Below are positions 8,804 through 16,928 of a stretch of 64,000 nucleotides of DNA, piece by piece. Position numbers and translations under genes: made by a program. How positions within the stretch are numbered: the stretch's first letter is position 1; each line of letters starts with the position of its first letter. Origin of the DNA: Caulobacter sp. UNC279MFTsu5.1 (lineage in GTDB: Bacteria; Pseudomonadota; Alphaproteobacteria; Caulobacterales; Caulobacteraceae); contig NZ_FORN01000002.1 of NCBI RefSeq assembly GCF_900114015.1, positions 217,457 to 281,456 on the forward strand, given 5' to 3'. The notes beneath the pieces were generated by a model. That model was not told the DNA's origin. It worked only from the letters and a program-made list of their open reading frames with translations, and did no database searches.

Positions 8804-9105
8804 ACTGAGATATTGACGCGAGAGCCTGCGGCGATGACGACGGGCGGTCCTGTTGGAGCCCTGTCGGCGAAGACGCTGAGCTGGCCGCCAAACGTCACCG
8901 CGGCCTGGCCTTCGTAGGTTGGGTCGAAGGACCGGGCGGCGGTGCGCTCTATGGCGTCTGGACGATTCTTGGCGTTGATCCCGAACGGACCATCCTTGGG
9001 ATGGGCCGGATCGATGTGCTTCTTGGCATTGTCGACGTCCGTGCAGTTCTTGCACGAGAAGCCGTTGACGTTGACCGGGGTTGGATAGTCGCCGCTGATC
9101 GCCAT
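8800..9105 (-). CDS. Uncharacterised CxxC protein under a SigF-type promoter
   Basis: 101-residue protein beginning MAISGDYPTPVNVNGFSCKN, with a CKNC motif at about residues 18-21 followed by TDVDNAKKHIDPAHP. The C-terminal half is beta-rich (AAVTFGGQLSVFADRAP). No signal peptide or membrane segment is seen. ATG at 9103-9105 has GGGGA six bases upstream and lies just after a SigF-type promoter, which rules out the longer frame to 9213. The CxxC pair plus shared control with bufferin genes suggests metal or thiol chemistry; that is inference. Stop codons of this gene and the porin-like gene overlap tail to tail. Confidence 0.72.
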   Translation of the reverse strand: MAISGDYPTPVNVNGFSCKNCTDVDNAKKHIDPAHPKDGPFGINAKNRPDAIERTAARSFDPTYEGQAAVTFGGQLSVFADRAPTGPPVVIAAGSRVNISV

Positions 9106-9130
9106 GATTGTCCCCTGTTCCATGACCATA

Positions 9131-9156
9131 TTCGCTGGGGAAGGCGTAATGGTTAC
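9131..9156 (-). promoter_or_regulatory. Third SigF-type ECF promoter
   Basis: On the minus strand GTAACC (complement of 9151-9156), exactly 16 bases, CGAA (complement of 9131-9134), about 25 bases before the ATG of the CxxC protein gene. It matches the two copies at 7322 and 7404 perfectly. Confidence 0.82.
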
Positions 9157-9348
9157 AGGCGCAGGCGAAATTCTGAACCGGCGACCGTAGGCGAAATTGT
9201 CACCCTGAGCCAAACCCGCGAACGTCGCCTTGTCGGAGGTGCGCTAACGGCGCCTCGTGGCGCGATTGACGCGAAATATCGCGATGGTGCGCCTGTTGCC
9301 GGTCGCGCCGCGCCGACGAGGCGTCGGCCGGCGGCGCGGACCTGCGGG

Positions 9349-9639
9349 TCAGGCGGCGGGTCGCAGGAAGGCCAGGCGCTCGTCGGTTCTGCCGGGCACG
9401 ATCTGGGCGATTTCCGCTGTCACGACGCCCGCCGCGACGAAGGGATCGTCCTGGACCCTGGATTCGATTTCAGCGCGCGTCGCGCCATGGGCGACGATCA
9501 TGCCGCCCGCGGCGGGCTGAAGGCTCCCGACCAGCAGAAACACTCCGTCTTCGAAGCCCTTCCTGATCCAGGCGTTGTGGTCATCCATCAAGGACGGCGC
9601 GCGACTCTTGTCGGCGAAACGTAGGGTGATCACGAACAT
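9349..9639 (-). CDS. YciI-like protein (YCII superfamily)
   Basis: 96-residue single-domain protein of the YCII family: MFVITLRFADKS at the start, DHNAWIRKGFEDGVFLLVGSLQP with the conserved His-Asp type region, GGMIVAHGATRAEIESRVQDDPF, and VTAEIAQIVPGR at the end. The family has a ferredoxin-like fold with a putative His/Asp active site and no general reaction assigned. It is translationally coupled to the upstream tetR gene (10-base overlap), so it is probably under TetR control and involved in detoxifying whatever the regulator senses. Confidence 0.85.
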   Translation of the reverse strand: MFVITLRFADKSRAPSLMDDHNAWIRKGFEDGVFLLVGSLQPAAGGMIVAHGATRAEIESRVQDDPFVAAGVVTAEIAQIVPGRTDERLAFLRPAA

Positions 9640-10250
9640 TGGCGTTCCTCCAGGGAAGGGGGCTCAGGAAGGTTTGGCGCCTGAGCGTCAAGCCAGGCTT
9701 TCAGGTCGGCGACCTCACGGCGAATGAAGGCCTCGTCCTTGAAGGCCGTGGCGAGCGTGGCGACGCCCTGGCTGCGCATCAGCGCGTGCATGGCCAGCGC
9801 GTCCGCCGCGTCGGCCCGGCCCAGCGCCGCAAACTGAAGCTTCAGCCAATCGCGGAAGAGCCCGAAGAGACCCGTGCTCGCCGCCGCCGCCGGGTGGTCG
9901 AGCTTGGAAAGCTCGGCGCAAAGCGTTCCCACGGGGCAGCCATGGCCCATGATCTTGGTTCGGTTTTCGATAAGGATCTCAATGAAGCTTCGAATGCGAT
10001 CGGCGGGCAGCGGACTTGTGCGTTCCCACGACGCGAGCATGGCCGAGGTGTTGACCAGCCGCAGCTCGATCACCGCGTCGAGGATCTCGTCCTTGGTTCG
10101 GAAGTGATAATAGAAGTTGCCCCTCGACAGGCCGGTGGCCGAGGCGATGTCGCCAAACGTGGTGGCCTCGAAGCCGCGCTCGTAGAACAGGCGATCGGCC
10201 GCTTCGACAATCTGCGCTCTCGTATCGGCGGCTGACACCTTGTCCTCCAT
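9630..10250 (-). CDS. TetR/AcrR family transcriptional regulator
   Basis: 206-residue repressor. Residues 8-55 form the TetR helix-turn-helix (RAQIVEAADRLFYERGFEATTFGDIASATGLSRGNFYYHF in two segments), followed by a helical ligand domain with two cysteines in GHGCPVGTLCAEL. This ligand domain resembles the TetR C-terminal family that often senses electrophiles or quaternary amines; the ligand is unknown. The operator lies immediately upstream of the start codon at 10248-10250, so autoregulation of tetR-yciI is likely. Confidence 0.92.
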   Translation of the reverse strand: MEDKVSAADTRAQIVEAADRLFYERGFEATTFGDIASATGLSRGNFYYHFRTKDEILDAVIELRLVNTSAMLASWERTSPLPADRIRSFIEILIENRTKIMGHGCPVGTLCAELSKLDHPAAAASTGLFGLFRDWLKLQFAALGRADAADALAMHALMRSQGVATLATAFKDEAFIRREVADLKAWLDAQAPNLPEPPSLEERQCS

Positions 10251-10262
10251 GCTGCGTCACGA

Positions 10263-10305
10263 CCTAGGACAAATGACCTAGAGAGTCTAGGTCATTTGTC
10301 CTAGG
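10263..10305. promoter_or_regulatory. Double TetR operator
   Basis: A perfect inverted repeat with 20-bp arms (10263-10282 and 10286-10305) and a three-base centre. Each arm is itself a near-palindrome, TAGGaCA-AA-TGaCCTA, so the element holds two head-on operators 23 bases apart. It starts 12 bases before the tetR ATG. Confidence 0.85.
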
Positions 10306-10682
10306 CGCTGCTTCATCGGCGATTTCTTTGTCGCCTCGCTGCAGGCCCTTTGTGAATGGAGCGAAAAATGTGATCGCCGCCATCGCGGACGCTCCGCTAG
10401 CCGCGACGGCGCGAGCATTTCGAGGCCTTCGCCGGGCAGGGCGCTGAAACTTGGCTCACGGAAGGCTGGGGCACAACCTCGGCGCTCGCGCTTTCGAGGA
10501 TGCCGCCGCTTAAGGCGCATCGCGCCTTGAGCCGTCTTTTGGCGTCTCTTCGGGGCGTTGGCGCCGGACCGACATGCCGTCAGGTTCTCTTTCGTAGCCG
10601 TTGTTTTCTCCAGCGATTTGGTCGTTGAGGCTGGGCCGAACGCGGTCTTCTTACTCGTCCCCGTGAACAACGGGGATGCGCC
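10306..10682. other. Gap before the trb operon
   Basis: About 375 bases between the TetR operator and trbB. It should hold the trb promoter, but no clear sigma-factor boxes are distinguished. No open frame has a ribosome binding site or protein-like composition. Confidence 0.4.
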
Positions 10683-11660
10683 GTGGAGCCTTCCAAGCCT
10701 GATCTGGAGATGTCGCGCAGCCATCGCATGCTGCGCACGGCCCTGGGCTCGCTGCTGCTCGCGCGGCTGGAAGATCCCGGCGTCGCGGAGGTCATGCTCA
10801 ACCCGGACGGGGCGGTGTGGATCGACCGGTTCGATGTGGGCTTGCGGCCCGCCGACCTGTCGCTGAGCCCCGCCGACGGCGAGCGGATCATCCGCCTGGT
10901 CGCCCATCACGTCGGGGCCGAAGTCCATGCCGGCCGGCCGCGCCTGGCCGCCGAGCTGCCGGGCGGCGGCGAGCGCTTCGAGGGCCTGCTGCCGCCCCTG
11001 GTCTCGGGCCCGACCTTCTCGCTGCGCAAGCCGGCCAGCGTGGTCTTTCCCCTCGGCGCCTATGTCGAGCAGGGCGTCATGCGCGCCGAACAAGCCAGGG
11101 CGCTGGCCGATGCGGTTCTTGAGCGCCGCAACATTCTGGTCGTGGGGCCCACCTCCAGCGGCAAGACCACCCTGGTCAACGCCTTGCTCTTCGAGGTCGC
11201 GACGCTGGACGAGCGCGTCGTCCTGATCGAGGACGTGCGCGAGCTGCAGTGCCCGGCGCGCAACCTGGTGGCCCTGCGCACCAAGGAGGGCGTGGCCAGT
11301 CTCGCCGACCTCGTGCGCTCGTCCCTGCGCCTGCGGCCCGACCGGATCATCATCGGCGAGGTGCGGGGCGCCGAGGCGCTGGACCTGATCAAGGCCTGGG
11401 GCACGGGCCACCCGGGGGGCGTGGCCACCCTGCACGCCGGCTCGGCCCTGGGCGCGCTGCTGCGCCTGGAGCAGCTGATCCAGGAGGCGGTGGTCACCGT
11501 GCCGCGCGCCCTGATCGCCGAAACCATCGACCTGGTCGCCGTTATCGCCGGCCGCGGCCGGCAGCGCCGCCTGGTCGATCTCGTCCGCCTATGGGGCCTT
11601 GGCTCCGACGGCGCCTACCAGCTCAGCCCCGCCTGCCCCCCAGAAGAGGAGATTGCCTGA
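10683..11660 (+). CDS. trbB: TrbB, type IV secretion/conjugation ATPase (VirB11 family)
   Basis: 325-residue hexameric ATPase of the VirB11/TrbB family that powers pilus biogenesis at the inner membrane. Walker A is GPTSSGKTTLVNAL (about 157-170), the Asp box is VVLIEDVRELQ, Walker B is RIIIGEVRGAEAL and the His box is GHPGGVATLHAGSA. GTG at 10683 with GGGGA upstream is taken as start; an internal ATG at 10710 has poor spacing. It opens an eleven-gene operon in which nearly every junction overlaps. Confidence 0.95.
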   Translation: MEPSKPDLEMSRSHRMLRTALGSLLLARLEDPGVAEVMLNPDGAVWIDRFDVGLRPADLSLSPADGERIIRLVAHHVGAEVHAGRPRLAAELPGGGERFEGLLPPLVSGPTFSLRKPASVVFPLGAYVEQGVMRAEQARALADAVLERRNILVVGPTSSGKTTLVNALLFEVATLDERVVLIEDVRELQCPARNLVALRTKEGVASLADLVRSSLRLRPDRIIIGEVRGAEALDLIKAWGTGHPGGVATLHAGSALGALLRLEQLIQEAVVTVPRALIAETIDLVAVIAGRGRQRRLVDLVRLWGLGSDGAYQLSPACPPEEEIA

Positions 11661-12031
11661 TGCCCGCCCAATCCGTGCGTTCCTTGCGCGCGCGCCTGCT
11701 GTCCGGATCGATGCTCGATCCCTTGGGTCACATCGCCCGGTTGGCGCCGCTGACCCTCGTCGCGCTGCTGACCAGTCGGTCAGCCCAGGCCGCCGGCTCG
11801 TCCATGCCCTGGGAGGAGCCGCTGCAGCGGATCCTGGAGTCGATCGAGGGGCCGGTCGCCAAGATCATCGCGGTGATCATCATCATCGTCACCGGCCTGA
11901 CCCTGGCCTTCGGCGACACCTCCGGCGGCTCGCGCAAGCTGATCCAGATCGTCTTCGGGCTCTCGATCGCGTTTGCCGCCTCAAGCTTCTTCCTGTCGTT
12001 CTTCTCGTTCGGCGGCGGGGCGGTCATCTGA
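11660..12031 (+). CDS. trbC: TrbC, major pilin subunit (VirB2 family)
   Basis: 123-residue pilin precursor. A long N-terminal signal ends near SAQA-AGSSMPWEEP (about residue 45). Two hydrophobic helices follow (IIAVIIIIVTGLTLAFG and LIQIVFGLSIAFAASSFFLSF), the normal VirB2/TrbC architecture. ATG at 11660 overlaps the trbB stop (TGATG) and is preceded by GAGGAG. In RP4 the TrbC pilin is cyclised; whether that occurs here cannot be judged. Confidence 0.92.
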   Translation: MPAQSVRSLRARLLSGSMLDPLGHIARLAPLTLVALLTSRSAQAAGSSMPWEEPLQRILESIEGPVAKIIAVIIIIVTGLTLAFGDTSGGSRKLIQIVFGLSIAFAASSFFLSFFSFGGGAVI

Positions 12032-12297
12032 TGTCGGGCGATCGCGCCGCCGCCTTCGCCGCGCCCGTCTATCGCGCGCTGACCGAGCCGATGCTGCTGG
12101 CCGGCGCGCCGCGCGCGATCGCCCTGGTCAACGGCACCCTGGCCGCCGCCCTGGGCCTTGGCCTGCGGCTGTGGCTGGTCGGCGTCGGGGTCTGGCTGGC
12201 CGGCCACGGCCTGGCCGTCTGGGCCGCCCGTCACGACCCGATGATCTTCGACGTCGGCCGCCGGCACGTGCGCGTGCCTGCGCGGCTGGGGGTCTAG
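12031..12297 (+). CDS. trbD: TrbD, inner-membrane protein (VirB3 family)
   Basis: 88-residue VirB3/TrbD family protein, with PVYRALTEPMLLAGAPR at the start, two adjacent membrane helices in about residues 29-65, and a short cytoplasmic tail (HDPMIFDVGRRHVRVP). It assists the VirB4-type ATPase in pilus assembly. ATG overlaps the trbC stop by one base; trbE follows three bases after the stop. Confidence 0.92.
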   Translation: MSGDRAAAFAAPVYRALTEPMLLAGAPRAIALVNGTLAAALGLGLRLWLVGVGVWLAGHGLAVWAARHDPMIFDVGRRHVRVPARLGV

Positions 12298-12299
12298 CG

Positions 12300-14738
12300 A
12301 TGCTGGACCTTCGCGAATACGCCCGTCGGCCCAAGGTCCTCTGCGACTACCTGCCTTGGGCGGCGCTGGTCGCCCCGGGCGTGGTGCTCAACAAGGACGG
12401 CGCCTTCCAGCGCACCGCCGGCTTCCGAGGGCCCGACCTGGAGTCGGTCGGGGCCGCGGAGGTCGCCGCCGTCGCCGCGCGGCTCAACAGCGCGCTGCGC
12501 CGCCTGGGCTCGGGCTGGGCGATCTTCGTGGAGGCCCGCCGCGACCCGGCCATGGCCTATCCCGATGGGGTCTTTCCCGATCCGGTCTCGGCCCTGGTCG
12601 ACATCGAGCGCCGCCAGGCCTTCCTGCGGGAAGGCGCGCACTTCGAGAGCCGCTACTTCCTGACCCTGGTCTACCTGCCGCCGGCGGAGCGCACCGGGCG
12701 GCTGGAGAGCCTCTTCGTCGAGGGGCGCGCCCGCGCCGACATCGACTGGCGCGCCCAGCTCGCCGGCTTCGTCGATCGGTCCGACCGGCTGCTGGCGCTG
12801 ATCCAGGGCCTGGCCCGCGAGGCCGCCTGGCTGGACGATGCGGCGACCTTGAGCTTCCTGCACGGCGCGGCGACCACCCGCCGCCAGGACCTGCGCGTTC
12901 CCGAAACCCCGATGCATCTGGACGCCCTGGTGGCGACGCAGCCGCTGGAGGGCGGGCTCGAACCGCGCCTGGGCGGGGCGCATCTGCGGGTCCTGACGAT
13001 GGTCGGCTTTCCGAGCCAGACGCTCCCCGGGCTGCTCGACGACCTCAATCGCCTGGCCTTCGCCTATCGCTGGTCGACCCGCGCGATCTGTCTCGACAAG
13101 GCCGACGCCAACCGCCTGATCGGCAAGATTCGGCGCCAATGGTTCGCCAAGCGCAAGTCGATCGGCGTCCTGCTGCAGGAAGCCCTGACCCAGCAACCCT
13201 CGGCCCTGGTCGACAGCGACGCGGCCAACAAGGCCGGGGAAGCCGACCTGGCGCTGCAGGATCTCGGCGGCGACCTTGTTTCCTACGCCTATGTCACGGC
13301 CAGCCTGGTCGTGTGGGACGAGGACCCGGATCTGGCCGACGCCAAGCTGGCGCTCGCCGAGAAGGTCGTCGCCGGCCGGGATTTCTCGATCATCAGGGAG
13401 CGGATCAACGCCGTCGAGGCCTGGCTGGGGACCCTGCCGGGCCAGGTCTACGCCAACGTCCGCCAGCCGCCGCTGTCGACCCTGAACCTGGCGCACATCG
13501 CGCCGCTGTCGGCGGTCTGGGCCGGGCCTTCGTTCAACCCGCACCTGGGCGGTCCGCCGCTGCTGATGGCCAAGACCGAGGGCTCCACGCCGTTTCGGCT
13601 GTCGCTGCACGCCGGCGACGTGGGTCATACCCTGGTGGTGGGCCCGACCGGGGCCGGCAAGAGCGTCCTCTTGGCGCTGCTGGCCCTGCAGTTTCGGCGC
13701 TATGGCGGGGCGCGGATCGTCGCCTTCGATTTCGGCGGGTCGATCCGGGCGGCGGCCCTGGGCATGGGCGGCGTCTTCCATGACCTGGGCGGGGTCTTGC
13801 GCGACGCCGAGCAAGCGCCCGTCGCCCTGCAGCCGCTGTCGCGGGTCGACGATCCGGCCGAGCGCGTGTGGGCGGCCGAATGGATCGCGGTCCTGCTGGC
13901 CGGGCAGGGCGTCGTCGTCACCCCGACCGTGCGTGATCACGTCTGGTCGGCGCTGGCGAGCTTGGCCTCGGCGCCGACCGAGGAGCGGACCCTGACGGGC
14001 CTTGTGGCGCTGTTGCCCACCCTGGATCTGAAGAGCGCCTTGACCCCCTACACCCTGGCCGGACCTTGGGGTCGGCTGCTGGACGCCGATGTCGAGGCGC
14101 TGGCCGCCGGCGCGGTGCAGGCCTTCGAGACCGAAGGCCTTCTGGGCACGCCGGCCGCCTCGGCGGTCTTGGCCTATCTCTTCCACCGGATCGAACGCGA
14201 CCTCGACGGTCGGCCGACCCTGATCCTGATCGACGAAGGCTGGCTGGCGCTCGATGACGCCGCCTTCGGCGCCCAATTGCGCGAGTGGCTCAAGACCCTG
14301 CGCAAGAAGAACGCCTCGGTCGTCTTCGCCACCCAGTCCCTGACCGATATCGACGCCAGTCCGATCGCCCCGGTGATCGTCGAAAGCTGCCCGACACGGA
14401 TCTTCCTGCCCAATCCGCGCGCCCTCGAACCGCAGTCCGCCGCGATCTATGCCCGCTTTGGCCTTAGCGATCGGCAGGTCGAGATCCTCAGCCAGGCCAC
14501 GCCCAAGCGCGACTACTACGTCCAGTCACGGGCCGGCGAGCGCCTGTTCGACCTTGGGCTGGGGCCGATCGCCCTGGCGTTCTGCGCCGCCGCCTCCAAG
14601 ACCGACCAAGCCGACATCGCCCAGGTCCTGGCCGACCACGGCCCGGACGACTTCGCGGCCGCCTGGCTGCGTCGTCGTGGTCTGCCCTGGGCCGCCGACC
14701 TCCTGCCGTCCATCACCCTCCCGGAGTCCTCGCGATGA
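12300..14738 (+). CDS. trbE: TrbE, type IV secretion ATPase (VirB4 family)
   Basis: 812-residue VirB4-type ATPase, the signature component of mating-pair formation systems. The N-terminal CagE/TrbE domain covers about residues 1-400. Walker A is GPTGAGKSVLLALL (near 445) and Walker B is LILIDEGWLAL (near 640), followed by LKTLRKKNASVVFATQS and a sensor-type Gln. The longer frame upstream (from 11973) overlaps trbC/trbD and is rejected; ATG at 12300 fits the family start (LREY-R-P--L-DYLPWAALV). ATGA overlap with trbJ. Confidence 0.95.
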   Translation: MLDLREYARRPKVLCDYLPWAALVAPGVVLNKDGAFQRTAGFRGPDLESVGAAEVAAVAARLNSALRRLGSGWAIFVEARRDPAMAYPDGVFPDPVSALVDIERRQAFLREGAHFESRYFLTLVYLPPAERTGRLESLFVEGRARADIDWRAQLAGFVDRSDRLLALIQGLAREAAWLDDAATLSFLHGAATTRRQDLRVPETPMHLDALVATQPLEGGLEPRLGGAHLRVLTMVGFPSQTLPGLLDDLNRLAFAYRWSTRAICLDKADANRLIGKIRRQWFAKRKSIGVLLQEALTQQPSALVDSDAANKAGEADLALQDLGGDLVSYAYVTASLVVWDEDPDLADAKLALAEKVVAGRDFSIIRERINAVEAWLGTLPGQVYANVRQPPLSTLNLAHIAPLSAVWAGPSFNPHLGGPPLLMAKTEGSTPFRLSLHAGDVGHTLVVGPTGAGKSVLLALLALQFRRYGGARIVAFDFGGSIRAAALGMGGVFHDLGGVLRDAEQAPVALQPLSRVDDPAERVWAAEWIAVLLAGQGVVVTPTVRDHVWSALASLASAPTEERTLTGLVALLPTLDLKSALTPYTLAGPWGRLLDADVEALAAGAVQAFETEGLLGTPAASAVLAYLFHRIERDLDGRPTLILIDEGWLALDDAAFGAQLREWLKTLRKKNASVVFATQSLTDIDASPIAPVIVESCPTRIFLPNPRALEPQSAAIYARFGLSDRQVEILSQATPKRDYYVQSRAGERLFDLGLGPIALAFCAAASKTDQADIAQVLADHGPDDFAAAWLRRRGLPWAADLLPSITLPESSR

Positions 14739-15466
14739 GTGTTTCCCGACGCCTCTCCCGTCGCCGCATGGCGGCGCTGCTCTGCGGCGCGGCCGTGCTC
14801 GCGGCCGTGCCCGGCCTGGCCCCTTCGGCCCTGGCCCAGGTCGCCGTCTACGATCCCAGCAACTACGCCCAGAACGTCTTGCAGGCCGCCCGGGCGCTGC
14901 AGCAGATCAACAACCAGATCACCAGCCTGCAGAACCAGGCCCAGATGCTGGTCGGCCAGGCGCGCAACCTCGCCAGTCTGCCGTACTCGTCGCTATCGGC
15001 GCTGCAGGACCAGGTCGCCGCCACCCAGGCCCTGCTCGGGCAGGCCCGGGCCCTGGCCTACAATGTCCAGGACATCCAGGACGCCTTTCATCGCCGCTAC
15101 GACGTGGCCGACCTGCTGGCCACCGACGCGGACCTGGCCGCGCGCGCCGAGGCGCGCTGGACCACCTCGGTGGCCGGGTTCGAGGACGCCCTGAAGGTGC
15201 AGGCCGGGGTGGTCGGCGGCCTGGAGACCAGCCGCGGCGAGATGCAAAGCCTGGTGTCGGCCAGCCAGGGGGCCAGCGGCGCGCTGCAGGCGGCCCAGGC
15301 CGGCAATCAGCTCCTGGCTTTGCAGGCCCAGCAGCTTTCGGCCCTGACCGCGGTCGTGGTGGCCAATGGCCGGGCCGAAGCACTGGAGGCGGCCGACCGC
15401 GCCGCCGCGCGCGCCGACGCCAAGGCCCGCTTTTCCAAGTTCATGGGAGCCACGCCCCAGCCATGA
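14735..15466 (+). CDS. trbJ: TrbJ, periplasmic mating-pair protein (VirB5-like)
   Basis: 243-residue secreted protein. Signal peptide residues 1-34 (RRRMAALLCGAAVLAAVPGLAPSALA). The mature part has the family start VAVYDPSNYAQNVLQAARAL followed by Gln-rich coiled coils (QQINNQITSLQNQAQML) and long alanine-rich helices. VirB5-like proteins sit at the pilus tip and in RP4 contribute to pilus assembly and entry exclusion. ATGA overlaps on both sides. Confidence 0.92.
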   Translation: MSVSRRLSRRRMAALLCGAAVLAAVPGLAPSALAQVAVYDPSNYAQNVLQAARALQQINNQITSLQNQAQMLVGQARNLASLPYSSLSALQDQVAATQALLGQARALAYNVQDIQDAFHRRYDVADLLATDADLAARAEARWTTSVAGFEDALKVQAGVVGGLETSRGEMQSLVSASQGASGALQAAQAGNQLLALQAQQLSALTAVVVANGRAEALEAADRAAARADAKARFSKFMGATPQP

Positions 15467-15687
15467 ACCGGTCCCTCGTCTGGGGGACCACACTGATCGT
15501 TCTGCTTGGGATCGCCGCCCTGGCGGGCAGGGCGTCCCAGGCTCCTATCCAGGCTCAAGCGGCGGCGCCGTCGCGCATGATCGAGAGCGAGCTCGCGCGC
15601 TGCCGAACGGCCGGGCAGGACGATGAGGCCTGCCGTGCGGCTTGGGCCGCGGCCCGGGAGCACTTCTTCGGCCGGCCGGCGTCATGA
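15463..15687 (+). CDS. TrbK-like entry-exclusion candidate (TrbK-alt)
   Basis: 74-residue protein with an N-terminal membrane segment (about 6-23) and a short periplasmic tail with two cysteines (ELARCRTAGQDDEACRAAW, near residues 47 and 57). Size, position between trbJ and trbL and the Cys-x9-Cys layout match the TrbK-alt type of small proteins in chromosomal Trb clusters, thought to block entry of identical elements. No lipobox is seen, unlike RP4 TrbK. Translation is coupled by ATGA on both sides. Confidence 0.8.
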   Translation: MNRSLVWGTTLIVLLGIAALAGRASQAPIQAQAAAPSRMIESELARCRTAGQDDEACRAAWAAAREHFFGRPAS

Positions 15688-16928
15688 GCGACACCGGCGT
15701 CATCGACCGGATGCTGGACGTCTACACCCAGCATGTCGACAGCGGTTTTGGCCTGCTCGGCGGCGAGGTCGCGTTCCTCTCCACCACCCTGGTCGCCATC
15801 GACATGACCCTGGCGGCGCTGTTCTGGGCCTGGGCCCAGGACGACGTCACCGCGCGCCTGGTCAAGAAGACGCTCTATGTCGGCTTCTTCGCCTTCCTGA
15901 TCGGCAACTTCCACGCGCTGAGCCTGATTGTGCTCAAGAGCTTCTCGGGCCTTGGCCTGAAGGCCTCGGGCGCGGGGATTTCGGCGGACGACTTCCTACG
16001 GCCCGGAAAATTGGCGGCGCTCGGGATCTCCTCGTGCAAGCCGATCCTGCAGGCGGCCAGCGAGCTGGGCGGCTTTCCCGGCTTCTTCGAGAACATCGTC
16101 CAGATCGTGATCCTGCTGGCCGTGGCCCTGCTGGTCATCGTCGCCTTCTTCGTGATCGCGGTGCAGATCTTCGTGGTCCTGATCGAGTTCAAGCTGGCCA
16201 CCCTGGCCGGGTTCGTCCTCGTGCCGTTTGGCCTGTTCGGCCGCACCGCCTTTCTGGCCGAACGCGTCCTGGGCGCGGTCATCGCCTCGGGGGTCAAGGT
16301 TATGGTCCTGGCGGTGATCGTCGGGATCGGCTCGAGCCTCTTCTCCGAATTCAACAGCGCTTCGGCCGGCCAGCCGACCCTCGAGGAGGTCCTGGCCATG
16401 GCCCTGGCGGCCTTGACCCTGCTGGGCCTGTCGATCTTCGGGCCGGGCATCGCCTCGGGCCTGGTCTCGGGCGCGCCGCAACTGGGCGCCGGCGCGGCGG
16501 TGGGAACGGGCCTGACCGTGGCGGGCATGGCCATGGTCGGGGTCGGCGCGGCGCAGATGGTCGCGCGCGGCGGAGCCGGCCTGGCGTCGACGGCGTCGGC
16601 CGGCGGGGCTATGGGGCCGCGTCCCGGACCCGACGCGCCGGCGCCGACCGGCGGGGGACCTGGCCCAGGCCCTGGCTCGGGCGGCGCTGGGGAACAACGC
16701 GGCGGCTCGGCGTCTGGCGGTTCCAAGCCGTCGGGCGACGGCGATCCTGGCCCCGGCGCGCCGCCGGCGAACGCCGCCGCGGGGCAGGGCGGCGAGGCGC
16801 CCGACTGGGCGCGCGACCTCAAGCAGCAGCAGGCCCTGGCGCACGGGGCGAGCCTGGCCGCCCACGGCCTGGCCAGCGGTGACGACCACAGCGGCGGCGC
16901 AAGTCCTTCTCTCTCGGAGCAAAGCTGA
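15684..16928 (+). CDS. trbL: TrbL, polytopic inner-membrane channel protein (VirB6 family)
   Basis: 414-residue membrane protein with about six hydrophobic helices in residues 25-300 (for example IVILLAVALLVIVAFFVIAVQIFVVL in two parts). A Gly/Pro/Ser-rich, low-complexity cytoplasmic or periplasmic tail (about 305-414) has runs such as GGGPGPGPGSGGAG. VirB6/TrbL proteins contact the DNA or protein substrate during inner-membrane passage. The disordered tail is typical of this family. It overlaps trbF by one base. Confidence 0.92.
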   Translation: MSDTGVIDRMLDVYTQHVDSGFGLLGGEVAFLSTTLVAIDMTLAALFWAWAQDDVTARLVKKTLYVGFFAFLIGNFHALSLIVLKSFSGLGLKASGAGISADDFLRPGKLAALGISSCKPILQAASELGGFPGFFENIVQIVILLAVALLVIVAFFVIAVQIFVVLIEFKLATLAGFVLVPFGLFGRTAFLAERVLGAVIASGVKVMVLAVIVGIGSSLFSEFNSASAGQPTLEEVLAMALAALTLLGLSIFGPGIASGLVSGAPQLGAGAAVGTGLTVAGMAMVGVGAAQMVARGGAGLASTASAGGAMGPRPGPDAPAPTGGGPGPGPGSGGAGEQRGGSASGGSKPSGDGDPGPGAPPANAAAGQGGEAPDWARDLKQQQALAHGASLAAHGLASGDDHSGGASPSLSEQS

